DNA of 39,205 bases from Kiritimatiellales bacterium (GTDB taxonomy: Bacteria; Verrucomicrobiota; Kiritimatiellia; Kiritimatiellales; Pontiellaceae). The stretch covers positions 1 through 39,205 of the forward strand of contig JAIPIO010000003.1 in assembly GCA_021734595.1 (NCBI GenBank), written 5' to 3'. Under the pieces are notes generated by a model. It saw only the letters and a list, made by a program, of their open reading frames with translations. It searched no databases and was not told where the DNA came from. This document shows positions 27,943 to 36,566 of the stretch, one piece after another (position 1 is the first letter of the stretch; each line of letters begins with the position of its first letter). The position numbers were made by a program, and so were the translations under genes.

Positions 27943-29032
27943 TGGCGCTACGGAGCCGGCTGGAGCCGAAGGAGGACATCGACTCGAAGTCCTCGATGGC
28001 AATCGGCACATATTGCAGATCAAGCATGGTCTGGGTTTTTTCGTCGAAATCTGGATCGTGGACATAGAAGCAATGTTCGTCGTAGCCGCTGAAGACCACC
28101 CAGTGCGGAACCTTCTTCCGGTCGAAGCGGTAGGTGCTGATCAGGACAATCGGAATGGCACCTCCGTCGCATGCCGAACGCAGTGTATTTTGATCGATGG
28201 CCTTGTAGTGGATTTTGATATCGGTGCCTTTGACTTGATTCACAAAGTCGTCGTGCACCGTTTGGACGATGTTCTTTTTTTCCTCACTGCGAACCCCTTC
28301 GATGAAAAGGGGCCCGCGTTTGTTGAGCCAGACCTCGGCATGAAAATTGCGGCGGCGGGCGGCGAGGGCGAGGCCGAGCGGATGGCAGCCGCCGTGGCCG
28401 GACGTCATGAAGATGGTGGTTGTTTCCCGCCAGAGCTGGAGCTCCTCGTTCAGGCTGGGGTTGTATCCAGCTGACAGGCCGGCCATGGCCATCATCATGG
28501 CGACCGGTCCACAGGTGAAGGGTGTGTGCTGCAGGAACCAGGGGATGTCGGCATGAACGGAATTTTGGGTGAGGTGGCGAATACGCTTCTGCATGCGCAA
28601 GGCATCGGAATGGTCGTCGTAGTAATCGCGCAACAGGCCGAATTCGCGAAACCCGAGTGCTTGGAAGAGAGCGATGGCGGATTGGTTGGTGTTGCCGACC
28701 TCCAGCCGGAAATGGATGGCGCCCCGCCGCAGGGCCTCCACCTCGCCAGCCTTCAGCAACGCCTTTGCCACGCCTCTTCCCCGCCATGCGGGTTCGGTGG
28801 CGAGCGAATAGAGTCGGGCCAGACGGGTGCCGCGGTGGAATACGATGATCAGATAGCCTATCGGCGCGCCTGTGTCATACGCTATGAGGAAAATGCTTTG
28901 GTCGTTGGAGATGAAACGGCGCATGCTGCGGCGGCTGAGTCGGTCCATGGGGAAACTTATCTCCTCGAGCTGAACCAGCCAGTCGATTTGGGCAATGGTG
29001 GCGGGAGCAATTTGAAATGTGCACTTATTCAT
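27917..29032 (-). CDS. GNAT acetyltransferase fused to C39-like (papain-like) peptidase domain
   Basis: N-term GNAT: SLATEPAWRGRGVAKALLKAGEVEALRRGAIHFRLEVGNTNQSAIALFQALGF; C-term IPWFLQHTPFTCGPVAMMMAMA (catalytic Cys) and PHWVVFSGYDEHCFYVHDPD (His/Asp). Confidence 0.88.
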   Translation of the reverse strand: MNKCTFQIAPATIAQIDWLVQLEEISFPMDRLSRRSMRRFISNDQSIFLIAYDTGAPIGYLIIVFHRGTRLARLYSLATEPAWRGRGVAKALLKAGEVEALRRGAIHFRLEVGNTNQSAIALFQALGFREFGLLRDYYDDHSDALRMQKRIRHLTQNSVHADIPWFLQHTPFTCGPVAMMMAMAGLSAGYNPSLNEELQLWRETTTIFMTSGHGGCHPLGLALAARRRNFHAEVWLNKRGPLFIEGVRSEEKKNIVQTVHDDFVNQVKGTDIKIHYKAIDQNTLRSACDGGAIPIVLISTYRFDRKKVPHWVVFSGYDEHCFYVHDPDFDEKTQTMLDLQYVPIAIEDFESMSSFGSSRLRSAIILSAKRS

Positions 29033-30101
29033 GATTCAATCCATTGAGGGCTTGGCGGATAACCTGCCGGGCCTTGAGCAACACCAGTTCGCGCCAGTAG
29101 CCGTCGGCCGGGCAGAAGTGTTCGCGCATGGCCGCAGCGCTTTTCCGGATGGCTTCGGGATCGCCGGTCTTCCAGATGCAGTGGTCGTTGAGAACCACGT
29201 CGAACAGGTTTTGAATGGGGTAGGTTCCGAATTCCAATGTAACGAAGCAACCGCGGTTCTGCATTAGGGTATGCCAGCGATAGTCCAGCAGGCCCTCTTT
29301 TCGGACCGAACTGGACTCGCCGGTTGCGGGCGCCGCGGCGCTGGGGCCGTACCACTGCATGGCAGTCTTGAATCCGGCGTCTTCCGGTAGATGGTCGCAG
29401 ATCAGTTCGCCGTGCCCATAGGGACCGAGGCCGGAATGGACGTCCACCACCGCGAGGTGGCGGCCTTCAAGGCGGTAGTGGTCGATAATCCGCTCAATGG
29501 TCCGGTTTCCGTGGCCGGGCCCGGTTCCGCCGAAAAAGGGACCATGCGGATCGGCATACTGCCCGCCGCTGATGGCAATTTCATAGGCCTCTTCGCCGTG
29601 TTCCCGGCGATATTCGTCTAACATCCGCCGTCGGCGCTCCGGATCGGGGCAATAGATGGCCTCCATCAACTGAAGATAACCGGGGTTCTCCGGTAACGGG
29701 ACCTTGAAGTCGACAAAGTTGCGGTTCAGGTCGATCCCGTCGCCATCGCAGCGGCGGCTCATCGCAAAGCCGTAGGGATTGAGAGCGAAAACCAACAGGA
29801 TGGCGGTGTGTGGCGGCAGACGTGGCCGGGTGCGGAGGTGTGCAAGAAAATCATGCTGAACAGCCGCGCCAACCGCGCCTTCCACGCCATGCGTTGCGGA
29901 AATTAGAACGAGCACCCGATCGGCTTCGGGCGGGCCGATCCAAACGGTCTCGGTTGATAGCGCCGCCGTCAATGGAAAGCTGTGCGATTCCCGCGGTAGC
30001 GCGATGGATGGGAGCAGGCGGATAAATTGCTCGTGGGCTTGTACATAGGAATTAGGGAAAGCATCCTGGACATCGGTTATCAGCGTGGTCGGCTTGTTCA
30101 T
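29025..30101 (-). CDS. DUF2817 / M14-like metallopeptidase
   Basis: ISATHGVEGAVGAAVQ, FALNPYGFAMSRRCDGDGIDLNRNFVDF, VVDVHSGLGPYGHGELICD; start probably ATG 30101. Confidence 0.88.
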   Translation of the reverse strand: MNKPTTLITDVQDAFPNSYVQAHEQFIRLLPSIALPRESHSFPLTAALSTETVWIGPPEADRVLVLISATHGVEGAVGAAVQHDFLAHLRTRPRLPPHTAILLVFALNPYGFAMSRRCDGDGIDLNRNFVDFKVPLPENPGYLQLMEAIYCPDPERRRRMLDEYRREHGEEAYEIAISGGQYADPHGPFFGGTGPGHGNRTIERIIDHYRLEGRHLAVVDVHSGLGPYGHGELICDHLPEDAGFKTAMQWYGPSAAAPATGESSSVRKEGLLDYRWHTLMQNRGCFVTLEFGTYPIQNLFDVVLNDHCIWKTGDPEAIRKSAAAMREHFCPADGYWRELVLLKARQVIRQALNGLNHE

Positions 30102-30207
30102 AGGCGTTCTACCTAACATCTTGAACCTTGGATTTCGATAAAAAACAGCGGAATGAAGTGAGGGCGGCAAGGAGCCTGTTGGATTTTTTTTAGTGGTTAT
30201 ACGCACT

Positions 30208-30231
30208 GCATAGGTTTGACCGCACCTATGC
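30208..30231. promoter_or_regulatory. Inverted repeat in divergent intergenic region
   Basis: GCATAGGT-TTGACCGC-ACCTATGC. Confidence 0.4.
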
Positions 30232-30443
30232 GCTCCCGCCATCGAGGCGATCCAATCCGTTGGCTGACTCGGCGCGTATTGGGTCTTTCATGCTAAGCAG
30301 GAAGCTCCATCGGCGCTGAAACCAACGGGTGGGCGGCAGTACGTCTCGGGGGGATTTTATGGGGGAGTCGAATTCACATAATTTGTGTATACAGCCATGA
30401 GGTTTGGAGCTATATAGCTTTTGATTTTTACCATTAGGAGTAT

Positions 30444-30911
30444 ATGAACCCAACCTTGTCCGCTGCCGTGGTGATCCGCCGCGTTGGCCTGAGTCGAATT
30501 GACGACCTCCTTGCGCTGGAGGAATCTTGCTTCAGTTGCGACCGAAGCAATCGCCGCAATCTCCGGCATCTGCTGCTGTCTCCAAGTGCCTATTGCCTTG
30601 GCGTCTATCATGGTGGCGAGCTGGTCGGCAGCATGGTTGTGCTCTTCAGAAGCAACTCCTGCGTGGCCCGGATATATTCATTGGCCGTTGCCCATGCGGC
30701 GCGCGGGCTGGGGGTTGGCCGGCGATTGGTGGCCAAGGCCGAGCAAAGGGCCAGGGCACGTGGTTGCACATGGATGCGGCTGGAGGTGCGTATGGACAAT
30801 TTTCCGGCCATTCGGCTCTATGAAAGCCAGGGATTTGCCGATACCGAGGTCTTGTGCGGGTACTATGAGGACGGAGCGCATGCCTTCGTTTTCCGGAAGG
30901 AGTTGAATTAG
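30444..30911 (+). CDS. GNAT-family N-acetyltransferase (RimI-like)
   Basis: IYSLAVAHAARGLGVGRRLVAKAEQRARARGCTWMRLEVRMDNFPAIRLYESQGF; AGGAG RBS. Confidence 0.92.
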   Translation: MNPTLSAAVVIRRVGLSRIDDLLALEESCFSCDRSNRRNLRHLLLSPSAYCLGVYHGGELVGSMVVLFRSNSCVARIYSLAVAHAARGLGVGRRLVAKAEQRARARGCTWMRLEVRMDNFPAIRLYESQGFADTEVLCGYYEDGAHAFVFRKELN

Positions 30912-30916
30912 CAGCC

Positions 30917-32401
30917 ATGTCGAAACTGTTTGTCGTGGTCGATAAGAAAGAGGACTGGGGGGCCTACTATCCCAGTGATGACGTAATATCGGTTGAGGAG
31001 TATTTGAACGAGGATCCGTCGCCGGAACTTCCGGCCCAGGTGATCAATCTGTGCCGCGATTACAAGTATCTCGGCCATGGATACTACTGTTCGCTGCTGG
31101 CCGAGGCACGCGGTGACAAAGTGATTCCCTCGGTCCGTACCATCAACGAACTGAGCAAACGGCAGATGTATGCCCTCGGGCTTGCATCGCTGGACAAGCT
31201 CCTGCAGAAAAACCGTCCCCTGCTGGAAAAGGATGAAACGAACCGCTATGTCCTGCATTCCTATTTTGGAACCACCGCCATCGAAGAACTCCAGGGGCTG
31301 GCGCGGCAGCTTTTTGATATGTTTCCGAGTCCGATTCTGGAGGGGAGCTTCAAGCGGGTGGGGGAAACCTGGGCGGTCGAAAGTGTAAAAACCCTTTCAA
31401 TCCATCAACTGGAGGGGAAACAGGAGGATGAATTTGCGGCTGCGCTGAGCGCCTTCAACCGCAAGGTTTGGCGCAAGTCGCGGACGCCAAAACGCTTTGC
31501 GTACAATCTGGCCATGCTCGTCAATCCCGACGAGCAGTTTCCGCCAAGCAACCGCAAGGCGCTGGAAAACTTTATGTCGGCGGGGAAGCAGGTTGGCATC
31601 GACGTGGAAGTGATCGGAAAAAAAGACTACACCCGGCTCACTGAATACGACGCGCTTTTCATTCGCGAGACCACCGCCGTGAACGACCATACCTATCGGT
31701 TTGCCCAGAAGGCGGAGTTTTCGTGCATGCCCGTGATTGATGCCCCGGACTCGATCCTGAAATGCGCGAACAAAGTCTATCTATCCGAGCTGATGCGGGA
31801 AAACGAAGTGCCGACCCCCGCAACAGCCATTCTCTATCGCGACAACCCCGAATCGCTCATAAATGCCGCGGACCAGCTCGGTTTTCCAATTGTCCTGAAG
31901 ATTCCCGACGGCTCGTTTTCACGTGGCGTCCACAAAGTGTCCACAATGGAGGGGCTAAAGGAACAGGCGAAGCAGCTCTTCCAATCGTCGGTGCTCGTGC
32001 TGGCGCAGGAGTTCATGTACACCGACTTCGACTGGCGCATCGGCGTACTGGGCGGACGGCCGCTCTTTGCCTGCAAATATTTCATGTCGAAGGGGCATTG
32101 GCAGATCTACAACCATGCGGCTAGAGGCTCTCGGCGGAGCGGCGGCTTTGCGACGATGGCGGTGGAACAGGCGCCGCATGAGGCGGTCAAGTTGGCCGTC
32201 AAGGCGTGCGGGTTGATTGGCAAGGGTCTGTACGGCGTCGATATCAAGCAGGGCGGCAACCGCTTTGCCGTAATCGAAGTGAACGACAATCCCAATATCG
32301 ATGCCGGGGTGGAGGACCTTCATCTTGGCAAGCTCTGCTATCTGCGCGTGATGGGACACTTCTTTAGCGAGATGGAACGCTATCGCTACGGCGCAAAGTA
32401 A
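30917..32401 (+). CDS. RimK-like ATP-grasp ligase with N-terminal RLAN domain
   Basis: MSKLFVVVDKKEDWGAYYPSDDVISVEEYLN...RDYKYLGHGYYCSLLAEARGDKVIPS N-terminal domain; ATP-grasp FPIVLKIPDGSFSRGVHKV...FAVIEVNDNPNIDAGVED. Confidence 0.93.
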   Translation: MSKLFVVVDKKEDWGAYYPSDDVISVEEYLNEDPSPELPAQVINLCRDYKYLGHGYYCSLLAEARGDKVIPSVRTINELSKRQMYALGLASLDKLLQKNRPLLEKDETNRYVLHSYFGTTAIEELQGLARQLFDMFPSPILEGSFKRVGETWAVESVKTLSIHQLEGKQEDEFAAALSAFNRKVWRKSRTPKRFAYNLAMLVNPDEQFPPSNRKALENFMSAGKQVGIDVEVIGKKDYTRLTEYDALFIRETTAVNDHTYRFAQKAEFSCMPVIDAPDSILKCANKVYLSELMRENEVPTPATAILYRDNPESLINAADQLGFPIVLKIPDGSFSRGVHKVSTMEGLKEQAKQLFQSSVLVLAQEFMYTDFDWRIGVLGGRPLFACKYFMSKGHWQIYNHAARGSRRSGGFATMAVEQAPHEAVKLAVKACGLIGKGLYGVDIKQGGNRFAVIEVNDNPNIDAGVEDLHLGKLCYLRVMGHFFSEMERYRYGAK

Positions 32402-32460
32402 GCTTGACCGCACATCCTCGTCTGGCAAAGCTACCACCTTTTTAACTTAAGGAGAAACAA

Positions 32461-32778
32461 ATGTCCGAATTCAACAATGTGACGGTGGTTCGCGAGGCCA
32501 ATGTCTATTTCGGCGGCAAAGTGACGAGCCGGACGGTGGTGTTCGAGGACGGAACGAAGAAGACGCTGGGCATCATGCTGGCGGGCGAATATTCGTTTGA
32601 TACCCGCGCGGCGGAGCTGATGGAAATCATGGGCGGCGAGCTGGATGTCCTGCTGCCAGGTTCCACCCATTGGAAAACCGTCAAGGCGGGCGGTTCATTC
32701 GAGGTGCCGGCCAATTCCAAATTCGACCTCGTGGTCAAGGAGATCGCGGACTACTGCTGCTCGTATATCGGGGGGTGA
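32461..32778 (+). CDS. ppnP: Pyrimidine/purine nucleoside phosphorylase (DUF1255 / YaiE)
   Basis: [65 protein letters not shown]...[20 protein letters not shown]. Confidence 0.95.
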   Translation: MSEFNNVTVVREANVYFGGKVTSRTVVFEDGTKKTLGIMLAGEYSFDTRAAELMEIMGGELDVLLPGSTHWKTVKAGGSFEVPANSKFDLVVKEIADYCCSYIGG

Positions 32779-33746
32779 GGCTTGGGGCCGTGAATTTCGA
32801 TGGAGAAGCTGTAGATTTTTGAGTTGCCCGGTGGGAGGGCGATCAGGTGTGCCTTCTTATCGATCTCGAAGGGGGCATCCGCCCGGTCGTGGTGCGACAC
32901 CATGGGCTCGATGCATACGAACGGCATGCCCGGCGGCGTCCAGATGTTGACATTGGGGAAATTGCCCAAGTCTACGGTGGTGTAGGGCGGCTGGTCCCTG
33001 CGGCCAATGCCAAAACGACGGATCCTTGAGTCCTTCAGGAACATGCCTCCGTCGGGGATGCGCTTATCGGCGAGGTTCAGGGCATCCTCGTCCTTCAGGT
33101 AGGGGGTCATGGTGTCGTAGAACAGGCTGTCATCGATCTTGTTGCGGCCGGTGGTGACGGATTCAAAGAAACTGATTTGATAATCTTTTCGCTCCGCTCC
33201 GGTAGTCAAGGGGCAGCGGATGCCGGGATGGGCCCCCAGCGCGAAATGCATGGTTTCGCTTCCTTCGTTCGTTACCGTGAATTCATTGATGAGTTTGCTT
33301 CCCTCGAGTGAATATTTGACCAGCAACCGGAACGGGAAGGGGTAGTTCTGTTTGAGGATTTCGGGTGTCGACCGGAATTCAAAAACCGCTTCATGGGGAA
33401 CAGCCGGGGTCGGCAGTTTAAAATCAGCGGTTACCGCCAGACCCATTCGGGGCATGTGGTAGATCCTGCCATTGTAGATAAAACGCTCGTTCTTAAAGCG
33501 CACATTGACCGGAAACATGATGGGTGCCTGTCCCGCCCAGTAGTCCGGGTCGCCCTGCCACAGGAATTCCTTCCCGTCCCTGCCTTGGATGCTCGTCAAC
33601 GCCGCCCCGACCGGATTGATGGCAACGCGTAGTTGATCGTTTTCAATCACGACGGGTTTTACCCGCGGCCCCATCGCATACAACGGAGAACACAGCGCGA
33701 ACAGAAACAATGCCGTTGCAGTTTTCAAAAATGTATTCTTTTTCAT
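32751..33746 (-). CDS. Aldose 1-epimerase-family secreted protein
   Basis: [71 protein letters not shown]; signal peptide from ATG 33746. Convergent 28-nt overlap with ppnP. Confidence 0.87.
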   Translation of the reverse strand: MKKNTFLKTATALFLFALCSPLYAMGPRVKPVVIENDQLRVAINPVGAALTSIQGRDGKEFLWQGDPDYWAGQAPIMFPVNVRFKNERFIYNGRIYHMPRMGLAVTADFKLPTPAVPHEAVFEFRSTPEILKQNYPFPFRLLVKYSLEGSKLINEFTVTNEGSETMHFALGAHPGIRCPLTTGAERKDYQISFFESVTTGRNKIDDSLFYDTMTPYLKDEDALNLADKRIPDGGMFLKDSRIRRFGIGRRDQPPYTTVDLGNFPNVNIWTPPGMPFVCIEPMVSHHDRADAPFEIDKKAHLIALPPGNSKIYSFSIEIHGPKPHPPIYEQQ

Positions 33747-33807
33747 TCTATCCCATCCGGTCATAGGTGGATACTCAGCGATTTCGCAACAATACTACAT
33801 TCTCTCT

Positions 33808-33867
33808 TTTCCGACCATTGGAAAAGACAGCGGGAAAAGTTCCGGGAAAAGTTCCAAGCCCTGGAAC
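33808..33867. repeat. Two TTTCCA-N5-TGGAAA palindromes, centres 33816 and 33859 (43 bp apart)
   Basis: TTTCCGACCATTGGAAA and GTTCCAAGCCCTGGAAC. Confidence 0.65.
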
Positions 33868-34012
33868 TGAAGGGTGTCTCAACCCCGACAGGGCGCGATC
33901 CGCAACTGAGTTGTTCGTTGAACGGTTTCCGGGAAATCCGTTCCCCGACTGCGGTATCGAGCGGATTGCTGGTCCGCCGTAGCCCCTTGGCGAAGAAGGC
34001 GGAAAGACAATC

Positions 34013-34043
34013 TTGACAAAATCCCCCCCCCCTCCACTTCACT
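34013..34043 (+). promoter_or_regulatory. Promoter TTGACA-19-TTCACT with C10 tract, 8 nt before ATG 34052
   Basis: TTGACA 34013-34018; C tract 34023-34032; TTCACT 34038-34043. Confidence 0.5.
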
Positions 34044-34051
34044 CTTTAGAC

Positions 34052-34141
34052 ATGAAACCGCTTTTCAAAACGACTTCTCCGGTCGTGTGCCCGAATCGCC
34101 TGAAAAGCGATTTCCCATCGGTTGGGACTGCGCCATGCTGA
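34052..34141 (+). CDS. Short leader ORF (29 codons) upstream of CNNM gene
   Basis: MKPLFKTTSPVVCPNRLKSDFPSVGTAPC*; paralogous to 13375 and 22490 leaders. Confidence 0.5.
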   Translation: MKPLFKTTSPVVCPNRLKSDFPSVGTAPC

Positions 34142-34205
34142 CGTGGAGGACAGGCGGAGATCGCATATGGTCTGTAATGGGGACGGCTGATGCCGTCGCG
34201 GATCG

Positions 34206-35429
34206 ATGATTGTACTGACCTTAGCAGTGCTGGTCGTCCTCTTCTGCTGCTCGGCGTTTTTCTCGAGTTCGGAGTCGGCGCTTTTCTCGCTGGACCCCCT
34301 TCAGATTCACAAGATAAGAGAGAAGCACCCGCGAGCCGCCGATAGAATAGAGAAGTCCCTGTCGATGCCCACACGGCTGCTCTCCGCGATTCTGGTGGGC
34401 AACACGCTTGTCAATGTCGTGATTTCAGCCTTGGGGTACGCTTTAGTCGAAGACCTGTTGCCGGCGCGCGGGGTCGCGGTTGCCATTCCCACAATGACCA
34501 TCCTGCTGCTTATCTTCGGCGAAATATCTCCGAAACGCCTTGCGCTGCACCGGCCCGAAACGCTCGCTGTGCTCTACGCCACACCCCTCACGCTCTACAC
34601 CCGGCTTATGACGCCGGCCGTTTACGCGCTCGGTTGGATTGCGCACCTGCTGGATCGCTGGCTGACGCCCGCACCGCGGCTGACGGAGGACGAGTTTCTT
34701 ACCGCGCTGGACGAGAGCGAACAGCACGGGGTGCTGGACAAAGAGAAACGTGGCATCGTGGATGGTATTGTCCGCCTCGAGGGGCTTACTGCAGGCGATG
34801 TCATGACACCCCGGGTGGATCTCGTGGCCGTGGACGAGGACGATCCGATAGGAGAGATTGCGGCGGTTGCCCGCAAGGCCCGATTTAAGTTTGTTCCTGT
34901 CTACAAGGAGACACCGGATGGCATCCAGGGCTTTCTGGACGTCCGCCGCTTCCTGCTGGCGGGAGCGGAGGATCTGGAGGAAGCGCTGATTCCTCCCATG
35001 TTCGTGCCCCAGTCCACGCCGCTGAACAAGCTGATGGTTACACTGCAGACACGGAACAGACGAGCCGTGTGCGTTGTGGATGAGTTTGGCGGAACCGCCG
35101 GCATCGTTACCCAGGGCGATGTGATGGAGGAAATCATCAAAGAAGATCAGATCGGCGACGGCGCGGACCGCGTCAGCATAGACAATCTGGGCGAGGGGCG
35201 CTGGCGGGTGGGCGGAGACACGAGTATCGAGGAATTAAACGCCGAACTCGACTTTGAGCTGAAGGCGGAAAATGCGAGCCGGATTGGCGGGTGGGTTTCC
35301 GAGCGACTGGAACGAATCCCCCGCCGGGGAGACATAATCGCTATGCCGGACTGCCGGGTGACGGTCTGTGCTGTTCGGCACCGTCGCGTAACGAGCGTGA
35401 TCGTCGAATCCACCCTGGAGCGAACGTGA
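34206..35429 (+). CDS. CNNM/CorC (HlyC-like) family membrane protein with CBS and transporter-associated domains
   Basis: FFSSSESALFSLDPLQIHKIREKH; ILLLIFGEISPKRLAL; VMTPRVDLVAVD; VCVVDEFGGTAGIVTQGDVMEEI. Confidence 0.93.
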   Translation: MIVLTLAVLVVLFCCSAFFSSSESALFSLDPLQIHKIREKHPRAADRIEKSLSMPTRLLSAILVGNTLVNVVISALGYALVEDLLPARGVAVAIPTMTILLLIFGEISPKRLALHRPETLAVLYATPLTLYTRLMTPAVYALGWIAHLLDRWLTPAPRLTEDEFLTALDESEQHGVLDKEKRGIVDGIVRLEGLTAGDVMTPRVDLVAVDEDDPIGEIAAVARKARFKFVPVYKETPDGIQGFLDVRRFLLAGAEDLEEALIPPMFVPQSTPLNKLMVTLQTRNRRAVCVVDEFGGTAGIVTQGDVMEEIIKEDQIGDGADRVSIDNLGEGRWRVGGDTSIEELNAELDFELKAENASRIGGWVSERLERIPRRGDIIAMPDCRVTVCAVRHRRVTSVIVESTLERT

Positions 35430-35430
35430 T

Positions 35431-36402
35431 ATGACAACCGTACTTCAGCTTCTGGCAGTCTTTCTTTGCGTTACCGGTGAAGCGTTCTTTTCCGGCATGG
35501 AAACGGGGATCGTTTCCATTCGCCGCCTTCGTTTGAGACACCGCCTACGCCAGGGAGACCGCGCCGCACGTTCGCTTGCCTATTTCCGCGAGGAGCCCGA
35601 CCGACTTCTAGGCACCACATTGGTAGGCACCAACCTGTGCGTGGTGGTGGCCTCGGTGCTTTGGGCGAACATGGCCGGTCGCCTCTGGGGTGTGGGTGGC
35701 CAGGCCGCCGCGACAGTCGCCCTCACCGTCATTCTTCTCGTCTTCGGCGAGTTCATTCCCAAGGCTTGGTTTCGTGCAAGGCCATACGTCCGGTCCGCAC
35801 GTTTCGTTCGGCCCTTGCGTCTGGCTTGGATTGTGTTTCGTCCCTTCGGTCTCGCCATGACATGGCTGGCGGGCCTTGTTCTTCCCGGCGAAAGCAGCGG
35901 GAAGCAGGACCTCCGAACTCTTGCCAACAGGGACGAATTCAAACTCCTGGCCTCCGAAGGCGAGCAACACGGCATCCTGACCACGGAAGAACGCGAGATG
36001 ATCCACCGAACCGTCGAGCTCACCGATAGGACGGCGAGGGCCATCATGACGCCCCTGGATAGAATTGCGTCGGCATCTTCCAACGGCACGCTGCAGGCTT
36101 TTCTCGATATGGCGAGGGAAAAGGACTTCTCCAGATTTCCGGTGCGAGATCCCCAAACCGGTCGGTTTGTCGGCATCGTGGCTGTCCTGAACGTACTGGC
36201 TATCGCCGATCGCGACGAAAGGGCTCTCAACAAGGCCACGGTCACGCCGGTATTCATGCCGGCTGACACACCGGCCGACGAGATCATGCCGATCCTGCGC
36301 CTCGCACACCAGTCGATGGGCCTGGTGACCGACGCCGCAGACGATGTGATAGGACTGGTGACGACAGACGACGTTCTAAAGCAGATTGTGCACGATGCCT
36401 GA
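35431..36402 (+). CDS. CNNM/CorC family membrane protein (second, shorter)
   Basis: FFSGMETGIVSIRRLRLRHRLRQGDRAARSL; VILLVFGEFIPKAWF; AIMTPLDRIASA; lacks the terminal CorC_HlyC domain. Confidence 0.92.
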   Translation: MTTVLQLLAVFLCVTGEAFFSGMETGIVSIRRLRLRHRLRQGDRAARSLAYFREEPDRLLGTTLVGTNLCVVVASVLWANMAGRLWGVGGQAAATVALTVILLVFGEFIPKAWFRARPYVRSARFVRPLRLAWIVFRPFGLAMTWLAGLVLPGESSGKQDLRTLANRDEFKLLASEGEQHGILTTEEREMIHRTVELTDRTARAIMTPLDRIASASSNGTLQAFLDMAREKDFSRFPVRDPQTGRFVGIVAVLNVLAIADRDERALNKATVTPVFMPADTPADEIMPILRLAHQSMGLVTDAADDVIGLVTTDDVLKQIVHDA

Positions 36403-36566
36403 CGGCAGAGAAGCAGTATGATCCAGCGACGATGACGAATCAGCTCCTGACCGTGTTTGCAGTCGACGTCTTGGTGACGTTCACCCTTTTATCCACCAGG
36501 TTCAAGACTAAGCTGGAAAGCTGACGGGGTATGTGTAGAATGGCCTTTCAACCAAAGGAGTGCACC

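Noticed and set aside
27917-32401. Anti-phage defence island
   Set aside because: C39-like protease, ATP-grasp and GNAT could suggest defence, but there is no nuclease, sensor or toxin and the set matches predicted peptide-ligation neighbourhoods better.
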